A stretch of DNA of 64,000 nt from Streptacidiphilus rugosus AM-16. Its GTDB lineage: Bacteria > Actinomycetota > Actinomycetes > Streptomycetales > Streptomycetaceae. Within the stretch, counting starts at the first letter, position 1. The number at the start of each line of letters is the position of its first letter. The notes beneath the pieces are model-generated. The model did no database searches. It saw nothing but the letters and a program-made list of their open reading frames with translations, and had not been told where the DNA came from. This document shows positions 26,365-35,174 of this stretch, piece after piece. The position numbers were made by a program, and so were the translations under genes. The stretch covers positions 6,634,001-6,698,000 of the forward strand of contig NZ_JQMJ01000004.1 of assembly GCF_000744655.1 (NCBI RefSeq), read 5' to 3'.

Positions 26365-29130
26365 GTGTCCAGATCCCGTGCGGCCGGACTCGCCGCGCTG
26401 ACGCTCCTGGCTGCCGGCGTGGTGCTGCCGCAGGGCACGGCCGCAGCCGACACCAGCACGCGGTACGTCGACATCAGCAGCGCCGCCTGCTCGGACACCG
26501 CGGCGGGCACGGGCACGCAGGCCGCTCCGTACTGCACCATCCAGGCCGCGACGGACGCCGCCCGGCCCGGCGACACGGTGCAGATCGTCCGGGGTGCCTA
26601 CCCCGCCACGACGATCACCGCGTCGGGTACCCCCGCGGCCCCGATCACCGTCACCGCCGACGGCGAGGTCACCCTGCCGCAGTTGGCCCTCCAGGGCGTG
26701 CACGACGTGTCCCTGCAGAGATTCCAGCTGGGCCCGACCGCCGGCGGCCTGGAGGTGAAGGACTCCAGCGCGATCACCCTGGACTTCCTGTACATCAGCG
26801 ACAACCTGAGCTTCCCGGGACTCGAGGTATCGGGCCAGAGCAGCGACGTCACCTTGAGCCACAGCTTTGTCTCGGTGGGCGGCGACGCCTCGGTCAAGGT
26901 GGATCCCGGGGTACGACACACCGTCATCACGACCGACATCATCGGCTCGCAGACCAACGTGGGCACCGGTGTCCTCGTCGACGGAGCCGTCGACACCGAT
27001 GTCACCAGCAACGACATCGAACTGGTTCGGCACGCGCTCACCGCCGAGGGCGGATCGGTCGGCCTCAGCATCGAGAACAACGCGGTCGCCGCGAGCGACA
27101 TCGAGGTCGGTGCCGACTCCGCCGGCCAGGCGACAACCGACTACAACCTCTTCTACCCCGTGCCCGGCGCCCCCCTCTACGACTGGGCGGGAACGCCCTA
27201 CAGCACCCTGACCGGCTTCCGGGCCGCGAGCGGCCAGGGTGGACACGACCTGGTCGCCGAGCAGGAGTTGACCGTACCGAGACCGGCTGAGGGCTCCCCC
27301 GGGGTCGACTCGGCCGACGCCGACGCACCGGGCGAGCTGGCCACGGACTACGAGGGCTCGCCACGCGTGGACGACCCGCTGGTCGGCAACACGGGCGCCG
27401 GCATCGGCTACTACGACCGCGGGGCGATAGAACGACGGGATCCGCTCTCCCTCGGCTTTCTCGACGCCCAGCCCGGATACACCGAGGTCGGCCATCCGGT
27501 GACCGCCACCATGGGTGACTCGAACCCCTGGGGCACGACCGTCGCGCGCACCTTCGACTTCGGTGACGGGTCGCCGGTCGTCCACACGAACGCTGCCTCC
27601 GCACAGCACACCTACGCCACCCTCGTCGGCGGTAGGAGCACCACGTACACCATCACCGAGACCGAGGACGGCCGCACGTTCAAACAGCCGGTCACCATCA
27701 ACCCGCCCGGCCCGATGACCGACGCGATGCACGCCACCCAGCAGGACACGAACGCCTCCCTGAGCGTCACCATGGACGACACAGGATCCGGTTCGCCGTT
27801 CGAATTCACCTCCTGCACGCTCGACTTCGGCGACGGCACACCGGCGGCCCGGGAACCCGGCGGCTGCTGGGGCGCCCATCACACCTACGCCAAGCCCGGC
27901 ACCTACACCATCGGCAACACGCTGACCGATGCCGGAGGGCGTACCGCCACCGCAAGCACGAGCATCACCGTCGGTCCCGTCTTCGTGCCCGTCGGTCCCG
28001 TGCGCCTGCTCGACACCAGGTCGGGCACGGGCGCGCCCAAGGCACGGGTGGGCTCCGGCGGCGTGATCCGACTGCGGGTCAACGGAGCCGCGGGCATCGC
28101 CAGCGCCTCGTCCGTCCTGCTCAACCTCACCGTCACCGGCCCTGCCGGAAACGGATTCGTCACCGCCTACCCCGACGGAAGGTCGCGCCCCACGGCGTCG
28201 AGCCTCAACTACCGTCCGGGCCAGACGGTCGCCAACCTGGTGGATGTTCCGGTCGGGGCGGACGGCATCGTGGATCTCTACAGCTCCGCGGGCCCACTCG
28301 ACCTGGTCGCGGACGCGGAGGGGTACAACACCGTCACGCCGTCGGGGAACGGCACGCTCCTGACGAACGACGTCACCATGTGGGGGCAGTTCCACCCGGT
28401 GCTGGACACCCGGGGCAACGGGCTGCCCAAGCTCGGCAAGGTCGGGCCGGGCAAGTCGGTCACCTTCCCCGCGCTGCAGACCCAGAACACCGGCAGCCCC
28501 GAGTACGGGGCGACGGCCGTGCTGCTGAGCGTCACGGAGACCGACGCGACGGCGAACAGCTTCGTCACCGCCTACCGGCCCGGCCAGAGCCTGCCCAACG
28601 CGTCGAACCTGAACTTCTCAGCAGGGGAGACGCGCTCCACCACGGTCGTGGCACCGGTGGACGCGCAGGGCCGGGTCTCGCTCTACAACCGAGCCGGATC
28701 CGTGGACCTGATCGCCTCCGTCGAGGGCTTCTACCAGCGCTTCGGCCACGTGAACATTCCCGTCTACAACAAGCCCATGTTCCCGGTCACCCCGGCTCGG
28801 GTCCTCGACACGCGCTCCGGTCTCGGCGCCCCCAAGTCGGCGGCGGGGCCGGGAAACCTCCGCTTCAAGGTCGCCGGTGTCGCCGGAATCCCGGCCGGCG
28901 CCACCGGGGTGCTGGTGAACGTGACCGCCGTCGACTCCAGCGCCAACGGCTTCCTCGCCATCGGCGGCGACCTGACCTACATGCCGTCCGCCTCCGCGCT
29001 CAACTACATGCGCGGGCAGATCACACCGGTCCTCGTCTACCTGCCCATCGCCCACGGCTACGCCCAGCTCTACCACCCGTACGGCTACCTCAACGTCGTC
29101 GCCGACGTCGAGGCGTACTCGACCAACTGA
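26365..29130 (+). CDS. Large secreted beta-helix/PKD protein with three C-terminal LDTR repeats
   Basis: This 921-residue exported protein starts with a signal peptide of about 28 residues. A right-handed beta-helix N-domain follows (about 30-350), opening with APYCTIQAATDAARPGDTVQIVRGAY, a pectate-lyase-like/DUF1565 hallmark. There are two PKD-like domains (about 370-447 with DFGDGSPVVHT; about 452-537 with DFGDGTPAA). Three modules of about 115 residues come next (about 545-655, 677-790, 810-920). Each starts with P-hh-hLDTR (LDTRSGTGAPK, LDTRGNGLPK, LDTRSGLGAPK) and ends with a LYxxxGxxDLhAxhEGY-like motif. The beta-helix has no obvious catalytic set; an adhesive or polysaccharide-active surface role is inferred. 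GTG start at 26365 after GGGGGA. Confidence 0.85.
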   Translation: MSRSRAAGLAALTLLAAGVVLPQGTAAADTSTRYVDISSAACSDTAAGTGTQAAPYCTIQAATDAARPGDTVQIVRGAYPATTITASGTPAAPITVTADGEVTLPQLALQGVHDVSLQRFQLGPTAGGLEVKDSSAITLDFLYISDNLSFPGLEVSGQSSDVTLSHSFVSVGGDASVKVDPGVRHTVITTDIIGSQTNVGTGVLVDGAVDTDVTSNDIELVRHALTAEGGSVGLSIENNAVAASDIEVGADSAGQATTDYNLFYPVPGAPLYDWAGTPYSTLTGFRAASGQGGHDLVAEQELTVPRPAEGSPGVDSADADAPGELATDYEGSPRVDDPLVGNTGAGIGYYDRGAIERRDPLSLGFLDAQPGYTEVGHPVTATMGDSNPWGTTVARTFDFGDGSPVVHTNAASAQHTYATLVGGRSTTYTITETEDGRTFKQPVTINPPGPMTDAMHATQQDTNASLSVTMDDTGSGSPFEFTSCTLDFGDGTPAAREPGGCWGAHHTYAKPGTYTIGNTLTDAGGRTATASTSITVGPVFVPVGPVRLLDTRSGTGAPKARVGSGGVIRLRVNGAAGIASASSVLLNLTVTGPAGNGFVTAYPDGRSRPTASSLNYRPGQTVANLVDVPVGADGIVDLYSSAGPLDLVADAEGYNTVTPSGNGTLLTNDVTMWGQFHPVLDTRGNGLPKLGKVGPGKSVTFPALQTQNTGSPEYGATAVLLSVTETDATANSFVTAYRPGQSLPNASNLNFSAGETRSTTVVAPVDAQGRVSLYNRAGSVDLIASVEGFYQRFGHVNIPVYNKPMFPVTPARVLDTRSGLGAPKSAAGPGNLRFKVAGVAGIPAGATGVLVNVTAVDSSANGFLAIGGDLTYMPSASALNYMRGQITPVLVYLPIAHGYAQLYHPYGYLNVVADVEAYSTN

Positions 29131-29133
29131 CCC

Positions 29134-30666
29134 TCACCGCGACACGGAGGACCGCGGGGTGCCCGCGAGGGTGCGGTCGAGGCGGGTGCGGAGGGTGGTC
29201 GCGGCGTCGAGGATGTAGTTCTGGCGGACCTGCCAGGGGCGGCGGTCGCCCTGGCGGGGGAAGGCGGCGATGGAGCGCTGGACGTAGCCGGAGGCGAGGT
29301 CCAGCAGGGGCTGTTCGACCAGCGGCCGGTCGGGGCGGGGGACGACGGCGGCGTAGTCGTGGCGGTCCATGTGGCCGAGGACCTTGCACACCAGCCGGGA
29401 GGTGAGGTCGGCGCGGAGGGTCCAGGAGGCGTTGGTGTAGCCGATGCAGACCGCGAAGTTGGGCAGGCCGGTCAGCATGGTGCCGTTCCAGACGAACTGC
29501 TTGGCCAGGTCCACCGGCGTCCCGTCCACGGACGGACTGATCCCGCCGAAGGCGAGCAGTTGCAGGCCGGTGGCGGTGACCACCACGTCCGCCTCCAGCA
29601 CCTCCCCGGACTTGAGCCGGATGCCCTCCGGGACGAACGTGTCGACGTGGTCGGTGACGATGGACGCCCTGCCCGCCCGCATCGCCTTGAACAGGTCGGC
29701 GTCGGGCACCGCGCACAGGCGCTGGTCCCACGGGTTGTAATCCGGCGTCAGGTGTTCACGCACCAGCGCTTCGTCCCGCAGGATCCGGGTGTTCAACCCG
29801 GTCAACAGCCGCCGGGCCGCCTCGGGGCGGCGTCGGCAGAACTGGTAGAAGCCGACCGCGAAGAGGATGTTCTTCGTCCGTGCCGCCTTGTACGCCGCCC
29901 GTGCCGGCAGCACGGCGCGCAGCGCGTCGGCGATCCGGTCGCGGGCCGGGAGCGAGCTGATCCAGGTGGGCGTGCGCTGCAGCATGGTGACGTGCGCGGC
30001 CTGCTCCGCCATCGAGGGGACCAGGGTGACGGCGGTGGCGCCGCTGCCGATGATGACGACCCGCTTGTCGCGGTAGTCGAGGTCCTCGGGCCAGAACTGG
30101 GGGTGCACGATCCGGCCGCCGAAGGACTCCACGCCGGGAAACTCCGGGGCGTGTCCCTGGTCGTAGTTGTAGTAGCCGGCGCAGGTGTAGAGGAAGTCGC
30201 AGGTCATCGTGGACAGGACCGCCTCGGCCGAGCCGGGCTCGGTGCGCTCCAGCGTCAGGGTCCAGCGTGCCTCGGCCGTCGACCAGTCGGCCGCGACCAC
30301 CTTGGTCCCGTAGCGGATCTTCCGGTCGATACCGTGCCGGGCCGCCGTACGGCGGATGTAGTCGAGGATCGACGGGCCGTCGGCGATGGCCTTGGCGCCG
30401 TCCCAGGGCTGGAACGGGAACCCCAGGGTGAACATGTCCGAGTCCGAGCGGATCCCCGGGTAGCGGAACAGGTCCCAGGTCCCGCCCATCGCCTGCCGCG
30501 CCTCGAGAATCGTGTACGAGCGCCCGGGACACTCGGTCTGCAGGCGGTAGCCCGCGCCGATGCCGGAGAGGCCGGCGCCGACCACCACGACGTCGACATG
30601 CCCGGCTGCGGTACCGGCGGCCGGGGCGGCCACGGCGGCGGACTCTTCGCTGAGGGAGCTCGTCAT
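29134..30666 (-). CDS. Flavin-containing monooxygenase, Baeyer-Villiger type
   Basis: This 510-residue FAD/NADPH enzyme has a first Rossmann fold with VVVVGAGLSGIGAG (about 33-46). The Baeyer-Villiger fingerprint F-X-G-X3-H-X3-W-P is present as FGGRIVHPQFWP (about 177-188). A second Rossmann fold has VVIIGSGATAVTL (about 200-212). It probably inserts oxygen into ketones or oxidises a heteroatom; the substrate is unknown. The ATG at 30666 is followed by MTSSLSEESAAVAAP. It is divergent from an AraC regulator with a 69-base gap, which likely controls it. It converges with the secreted LDTR protein gene (3-base gap). Confidence 0.9.
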   Translation of the reverse strand: MTSSLSEESAAVAAPAAGTAAGHVDVVVVGAGLSGIGAGYRLQTECPGRSYTILEARQAMGGTWDLFRYPGIRSDSDMFTLGFPFQPWDGAKAIADGPSILDYIRRTAARHGIDRKIRYGTKVVAADWSTAEARWTLTLERTEPGSAEAVLSTMTCDFLYTCAGYYNYDQGHAPEFPGVESFGGRIVHPQFWPEDLDYRDKRVVIIGSGATAVTLVPSMAEQAAHVTMLQRTPTWISSLPARDRIADALRAVLPARAAYKAARTKNILFAVGFYQFCRRRPEAARRLLTGLNTRILRDEALVREHLTPDYNPWDQRLCAVPDADLFKAMRAGRASIVTDHVDTFVPEGIRLKSGEVLEADVVVTATGLQLLAFGGISPSVDGTPVDLAKQFVWNGTMLTGLPNFAVCIGYTNASWTLRADLTSRLVCKVLGHMDRHDYAAVVPRPDRPLVEQPLLDLASGYVQRSIAAFPRQGDRRPWQVRQNYILDAATTLRTRLDRTLAGTPRSSVSR

Positions 30667-30699
30667 TGCTCCAGTGTGAACACTCGCCCGCGCAGGGCC

Positions 30700-30735
30700 T
30701 TGACTCTGCACGACAAGTATTTGACCCTGAGCGAC
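30700..30735 (+). promoter_or_regulatory. Direct-repeat operator candidate for the AraC regulator
   Basis: TTGACTCTGCACGAC (30700-30714) and TTGACCCTGAGCGAC (30721-30735) match at 12 of 15 positions with starts exactly 21 bases apart, two helical turns. This is the usual layout of AraC-family half-sites. The second copy abuts the regulator's ATG. It lies in the divergent region of the monooxygenase and AraC genes. Confidence 0.5.
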
Positions 30736-31746
30736 ATGTCGCTCGTCCGATCCGCCGGGCTCAGGGGCCTGCGGGCCGTCGTCGCCGAGCTCGGCGGCGA
30801 CGCGGAGGTCTACGCCGTCCGGGCCGGCCTGCCCGTCGCCGCGCTGGACTCGGACGACCTGCTCGTGCCCGACCACGCCGCCGGGCGGGCGCTGGAGCTG
30901 GCGTCCGCCGACCTGCGCTGTCCCGACCTCGGACTGCGCATCGCCGCCCGCCAGGACCTCGGCATGTTGGGCGCGCTCGCCCTGGCGATCCAGAACTCCC
31001 CCACCCTGGCCGACGCCCTCGAATGCACCTCGCGCTACCTCTTCATGCACGCCCAGGCGCTCAGCCTCAGCCTCGTCGCGGACCCCTACGACGCGCCCGG
31101 CGTCGCCGCGCTCCGCTACGACCTGCGCCCGGATCTGGCCGGCTTCCACATCCAGGGCACCGACCTCGGGCTGGGCTTCCTGCACCGGGCGATCCTCTAC
31201 CTCGTCGGCCCCTACGGCCTGCGCAGCGTCGAGCTGCCCTACCGGCCGGACGCGCCGCTCGCCGTGTACGAGGAGTTCTACGGCGCTCCGGTCCGGGTCC
31301 GCCGCCCGGCGGCCCTGCTCCGGGTGCCGCGCAGTCTGGCCGCCCGCTCGCTGGCGGACAGCAACGAGCAGCTGCGCCGTCTGGCGCTCACCTTCCTGGA
31401 GGAGCAGTCCCCCGGCGGCCCCGGCTCCGAGCTGCTGCCCAGGCTCCGCTCGGCGGTCCAGCGGTCGCTGGGCACCAACCCGCCGGAGCTCGGCACCATC
31501 GCCGGACTGCTGAACCTGCATCCCCGCACCCTGCAGCGCCGGCTGGAGGCGCAGGGCACCAGCTTCGCCGCCGTCCTCGACGACGAGCGGCGCCAGGCCG
31601 CACACCGGTACCTCACCGCGACCGAGCTCCCGATGACCCAGATCGCCGGGCTGCTCGGCCTCTCCGAGCAGTCCGCCCTGACCCGCTGCTGCCGGCGCTG
31701 GTGGGCCGCCACCCCGACCGAGATCCGCCGGGGCGAAGCGGTCTGA
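30736..31746 (+). CDS. AraC-family transcriptional regulator (AraC-binding-domain/HTH_18 type)
   Basis: This 336-residue protein has an N-terminal ligand-binding domain of the Arabinose_bd/PF12625 type (about 15-200: PTLADALECTSRYLFMHAQALSLSL). The C-terminal double HTH spans about 240-330 and includes LNLHPRTLQRRLEAQG and TQIAGLLGLSEQSALTRCCRRWWAATPTEIR. Members of this group often control neighbouring oxidoreductases, so the divergent monooxygenase is its likely target. The ATG at 30736 is used; a GTG at 30676 is in frame but lies in the divergent promoter. Confidence 0.88.
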   Translation: MSLVRSAGLRGLRAVVAELGGDAEVYAVRAGLPVAALDSDDLLVPDHAAGRALELASADLRCPDLGLRIAARQDLGMLGALALAIQNSPTLADALECTSRYLFMHAQALSLSLVADPYDAPGVAALRYDLRPDLAGFHIQGTDLGLGFLHRAILYLVGPYGLRSVELPYRPDAPLAVYEEFYGAPVRVRRPAALLRVPRSLAARSLADSNEQLRRLALTFLEEQSPGGPGSELLPRLRSAVQRSLGTNPPELGTIAGLLNLHPRTLQRRLEAQGTSFAAVLDDERRQAAHRYLTATELPMTQIAGLLGLSEQSALTRCCRRWWAATPTEIRRGEAV

Positions 31747-31776
31747 ACGAGGTCGCCGAAGTTTTCTTCAGGGAGA

Positions 31777-31803
31777 TGTCGAATCGGCGCGTTCCCGTTC
31801 GAC
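31777..31803 (+). promoter_or_regulatory. Candidate ECF42-type promoter of the DGPF gene
   Basis: TGTCGA (31777-31782) and CGAC (31800-31803) are separated by 17 bases, 55 bases upstream of the DGPF-gene ATG. As I recall, the promoter reported for ECF42 sigma factors in Streptomyces venezuelae has TGTCGA at -35 and CGA at -10. The sigma factor gene downstream in the same cluster is of this type. Confidence 0.6.
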
Positions 31804-31857
31804 GCGTCAGCAGAAGGACGACAGGAACACCGAAGAACGACGCGAAAGGACGCGATC

Positions 31858-32217
31858 ATGCGCTTCATGATGCTGCTCAAGCTGGACCCGACCCGCGTGC
31901 CGCAGACCGGCCCGGACGAGAAGCTGATGCGAGAGGTGGGCGAGCTCATCGAGGAGATGACGAAGGCGGGCGTCCTGCTGGACACCGCGGGGCTGCGTCC
32001 CCTGGACGAAGCGGTGCGGATCCGGCAGGTGGGCGGTCGGCAGACGGTCCTGGACGGTCCCTTCGCCGAGGCCAAGGAGATGATCGGCGGCTACTGCCTG
32101 CTCCAGACCAAGGACCGCGACGAGGCCGTCCAGTGGGCGTCCCGCTTCCTCGCGCTGCACGGGGACGAGTGGGAGATCGAGGCCGAGGTCCGCCGGACCG
32201 AGGGCGCCGAGCTCTGA
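31858..32217 (+). CDS. DGPF-domain (YCII-related) protein
   Basis: This 119-residue protein of the YCII-related/DGPF family is a ferredoxin-like small alpha/beta fold. It contains the family motif DGPFAEAKEMIGGY (about 69-82). The function is not known. The family is encoded next to, and controlled by, ECF42 sigma factors. Here the sigma gene follows after 89 bases and a candidate ECF42 promoter sits upstream. The ATG at 31858 follows a GAAAGGA-type ribosome site. Confidence 0.9.
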   Translation: MRFMMLLKLDPTRVPQTGPDEKLMREVGELIEEMTKAGVLLDTAGLRPLDEAVRIRQVGGRQTVLDGPFAEAKEMIGGYCLLQTKDRDEAVQWASRFLALHGDEWEIEAEVRRTEGAEL

Positions 32218-32306
32218 CCGTCGGCTTCGAACCGCCCCACCGGGCCGCCGACACGCGGGGGCGTCCGCCGGACACGGACGCCCCCCGGCTGCTCTGATGG
32301 GTTCCC

Positions 32307-33656
32307 GTGGCGGATGAAGAGAAGCAGCCGAAGGCGCCGGGCGGGGCGACGCACGACCCCGACGAACAGGCCCGGCGGGCCGTCGAGGCGGTCTGGCGCA
32401 TCGAGGCGCCCCGCCTGGTGGCCGGGCTGGCGGGGCTCGTGCACGACCTCGGCCTCGCCGAGGAGCTCGCCCAGGACGCCCTCGTCGCGGCACTCACCCA
32501 GTGGCCCGCCGAGGGCGTCCCGCGCAATCCGGGGGCCTGGCTGATGACCACGGCGAAACGGCGCGCGATCGACCAGATCCGCCGCAACGAACGCCTGGCG
32601 CGCAACCTTCAGCAACTCGGCCGCGAGCAGGAGATCGAGCAGCGGCTGCGGTCGGCGCCGACGGAGCCGGCCGCGCCCGGGGAGATCCAGGACGACCTGC
32701 TGCGGCTTGTCTTCACCGCCTGCCATCCGGTGCTCAGCCGCGAGGCCAGGGTGGCACTGACCCTGCGGCTGCTGGGCGGCCTGGGCACGGAGGAGATCGC
32801 CCGCGCCTTCCTGGTCGCCGAACCGACGGTGGCGCAGCGGATCGTGCGCGCCAAGCGCACACTCGCGGAGAAGCAGGTGCCCTTCGAGGTGCCGCAGGGC
32901 GCGGCGCTGGGGGAACGGCTCGCCTCGGTGCTGGAGGTGGTCTACCTGGTCTTCAACGAGGGGTACGCGGCGACCGCCGGCGAGGACTGGATGCGCCCGA
33001 GGCTCTGCGAGGACGCCCTGCGGCTGGCCCGGGTGCTCCAGGGGCTGCTGCCGAACGAACCCGAGGTCCACGGGCTGGCTGCGCTGCTGGAACTGCACGC
33101 CTCCCGCGCCGGCGCCAGGACCGACGCCGCCGGGGACCCCGTGCTGCTGCTGGAGCAGGACCGCTCGCGCTGGGACCGGCTGCTGGTGCTGCGCGGGTTC
33201 GCCGCGCTCGCGCGCTCCGAGGAGCAGGCGCGCGCCCGCGGCCTGGCCTCCGGCCCGTACGCGCTGCAGGCGGCGATCGCGGCCTGCCACGCCCGCGCCG
33301 CCGGCGCGGACGCGACCGACTGGGCCGCGATCGCCCGCCTCTACGGGGCGCTCGCCGCGCAGACGGGCTCCCCGGTCGTCGAGTTGAACCGGGCCGTGGC
33401 CGTCGGCATGGCCGAGGGCCCGGAGGCCGGTCTCGCCCTGGTCGACGCGCTGGCCGCCACGGCTCCGGCGCTGGGCGACTACCACCTGCTCCCGAGCGTC
33501 CGCGGCGACCTGCTGGCCCGGCTGGGCCGCGAGGACGAGGCCCGTGCCGAGTTCGCCCGCGCCGTCTCGCTCACCCGCAACCGCGCTGAGCAGGCACTGC
33601 TGCGGCAGCGGGCCGGAATGCAGGAGCCGTCCCAGGGGCCCACGATGGAGGGGTGA
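32307..33656 (+). CDS. ECF42-group RNA polymerase sigma factor with C-terminal TPR-like extension
   Basis: This 449-residue protein has sigma-2 (about 20-90: RRAVEAVWRIEAPRLVAGLAG; WLMTTAKRRAIDQIRR) and sigma-4 (about 130-195: TEEIARAFLVAEPTVAQRIVRAKRTL). A long helical C-terminal extension (about 200-440) rich in TPR-like helices follows (GYAATAGEDWMRPRLCEDALRLARVLQ; VELNRAVAVGMAEGPEAGLALVDAL). That extension plus the adjacent DGPF gene defines group ECF42. No anti-sigma gene is present, as expected for this group, where the extension is thought to regulate. GTG start at 32307. Confidence 0.92.
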   Translation: MADEEKQPKAPGGATHDPDEQARRAVEAVWRIEAPRLVAGLAGLVHDLGLAEELAQDALVAALTQWPAEGVPRNPGAWLMTTAKRRAIDQIRRNERLARNLQQLGREQEIEQRLRSAPTEPAAPGEIQDDLLRLVFTACHPVLSREARVALTLRLLGGLGTEEIARAFLVAEPTVAQRIVRAKRTLAEKQVPFEVPQGAALGERLASVLEVVYLVFNEGYAATAGEDWMRPRLCEDALRLARVLQGLLPNEPEVHGLAALLELHASRAGARTDAAGDPVLLLEQDRSRWDRLLVLRGFAALARSEEQARARGLASGPYALQAAIAACHARAAGADATDWAAIARLYGALAAQTGSPVVELNRAVAVGMAEGPEAGLALVDALAATAPALGDYHLLPSVRGDLLARLGREDEARAEFARAVSLTRNRAEQALLRQRAGMQEPSQGPTMEG

Positions 33657-33700
33657 CGACCCTGGTCGTCAGGGTCCGGCCGACGAGGAGGTCGAGCCGT

Positions 33701-34000
33701 ATGCGCGTACTGATGATCGTCAAGATGGACACCGAGAAGGCGAACCAGGCCATCCTGGACAAGCGCCTGGGCGAGATCATGCAGAGCAACCTCAGCCGTC
33801 TGCAACCGGAAGCCGCCTACTTCACCGCGGTGGAGGGCGTCCGCACCGGTTTTTTCTTCTTCGACATGAAGGAACCCGCACAGATGCCGTCGATCGCCGA
33901 GCCGTTCTTCCAGGAACTCGGCGCCAACGTCACCTTCACCCCGGCCATGACCGCCGACGACGTCATGCGCGGTCTCGCGCCCGACTACGCGCCGTCGTGA
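33701..34000 (+). CDS. Small conserved hypothetical protein in the ECF42 cluster
   Basis: This 99-residue protein starts MRVLMIVKMDTEKANQ and has an alternating hydrophobic pattern fitting a dimeric ferredoxin-like alpha/beta barrel. Segments include RLQPEAAYFTAVEGVRTGFFFFDM and IAEPFFQELGANVTFTPAMT. I recognise the actinobacterial family pattern but not a function. GAGGAGG upstream of the ATG at 33701 supports the start. It is 44 bases after the sigma gene, so probably in the same transcript. Confidence 0.75.
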   Translation: MRVLMIVKMDTEKANQAILDKRLGEIMQSNLSRLQPEAAYFTAVEGVRTGFFFFDMKEPAQMPSIAEPFFQELGANVTFTPAMTADDVMRGLAPDYAPS

Positions 34001-34046
34001 ACGCCCGGCACCGGCTGGGCTGCTGAACTTCGGTCAACAGCCGCCG

Positions 34047-35063
34047 TCACCAGGCGAACGCCTCCGGCGCCGGGCCCGGGCCGGGGAAGATCTCGTCGAG
34101 GGCGGCCAGCAACTCGTCCGAGAGGTCCAGTTCCACCGCGCGAAGCGCGGAGTCGAGCTGCTCACGCGTGCGCGGGCCGACGATCGGGCCGGTCACGCCG
34201 GGGCGGGTGAGCAGCCAGGCCAGCGCGACCTCGCCCGGCTCGAGTTCGTGCTTGTCCAGCAGATCCTCGTAGGCCTGCACCCTCGCCCGGACCGCAGGGT
34301 CGGCCAGGCCCGCCGCCGAGCGACCGGCCTTGGTACGCGAACCGGTGCCCTCGGCCTCCTTGCGCAGGGCTCCGCCGAGCAGGCCCTGGTGCAGCGGCGA
34401 CCACGGGATGACCCCGAGGCCGTACTCCTGGGCGGCCGGGATCACCTCCATTTCGGCACGCCGCTCGGCCAGGTTGTACAGGCACTGCTCGCTCACCAGG
34501 CCGAGGCCGAGCCGGCCGCCGCGGGCAGCGGTCTCGTTGGCCTGGGCGATCTTGTAGCCGGGGAAGTTGGACGAGCCGGCGTAGAGGATCTTGCCCTGCT
34601 GGATCAGCACGTCGACGGCCTGCCAGATCTCCTCGAACGGGGTGAGCCGGTCGACGTGGTGGAACTGGTAGACGTCGATCCTGTCGGTGCCGAGCCGCCG
34701 CAGGCTCGCGTCGACGGCCCGGCGGATGTTCACGGCGGAGAGCCGGTCGTGGTTGGGCCATGAGCTCACGTTCCACGGGCTTCCGTCGTTCGTCATGTCG
34801 CCGTAGACCTTGGTGGCGAGCACGACCTTGTCCCGGCGGTCGCCGCCCTTGGCGAACCAGGAGCCGATGACCTCCTCGGTGAGCCCCTTCCGCTCGGCGA
34901 CGCCGTAGATGTTCGCCGTGTCGAAGAAGTTGACGCCCGCGTCGAGCGCCGCGTCCATCAGGGTGTGGCTGGTGGCCTCGTCGGTCTGGCCGCCGAAGTT
35001 CATCGTGCCGAGGACCAGACGGCTGACCTTGAGGCCGGTGCGTCCGAGCTGTGTGTACTCCAT
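34047..35063 (-). CDS. Aldo/keto reductase
   Basis: This is a 338-residue NAD(P)H-dependent (beta/alpha)8 oxidoreductase of the voltage-gated-channel-beta/tas-like branch. The tetrad is Asp and Tyr in FFDTANIYG (about 47-55), Lys in LATKVYGDM (about 84) and His in VYQFHHVD (about 125). The C-terminal cofactor region reads PIVGPRTREQLDSAL. The ATG at 35063 begins MEYTQLGRTGLKVSRLVLGTM, the family's canonical N-terminus. It is divergent from the glutamate decarboxylase gene with about 111 bases between. Confidence 0.95.
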   Translation of the reverse strand: MEYTQLGRTGLKVSRLVLGTMNFGGQTDEATSHTLMDAALDAGVNFFDTANIYGVAERKGLTEEVIGSWFAKGGDRRDKVVLATKVYGDMTNDGSPWNVSSWPNHDRLSAVNIRRAVDASLRRLGTDRIDVYQFHHVDRLTPFEEIWQAVDVLIQQGKILYAGSSNFPGYKIAQANETAARGGRLGLGLVSEQCLYNLAERRAEMEVIPAAQEYGLGVIPWSPLHQGLLGGALRKEAEGTGSRTKAGRSAAGLADPAVRARVQAYEDLLDKHELEPGEVALAWLLTRPGVTGPIVGPRTREQLDSALRAVELDLSDELLAALDEIFPGPGPAPEAFAW

Positions 35064-35174
35064 GCGCCCATCCAACGCCCTTGGAGTGCACTCGAAGCAA
35101 GCACCTGGCGACTGCGGTGCACCGGCGGCGCGTACGTTCTGCGCCCCTCGGGACCCGGACGTAGTGTGGCTCAC

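Noticed and set aside
31858-34000. Anti-sigma factor gene in the ECF cluster
   Set aside because: Neither small gene has a membrane helix or zinc-binding anti-sigma motif; ECF42 groups normally lack one.
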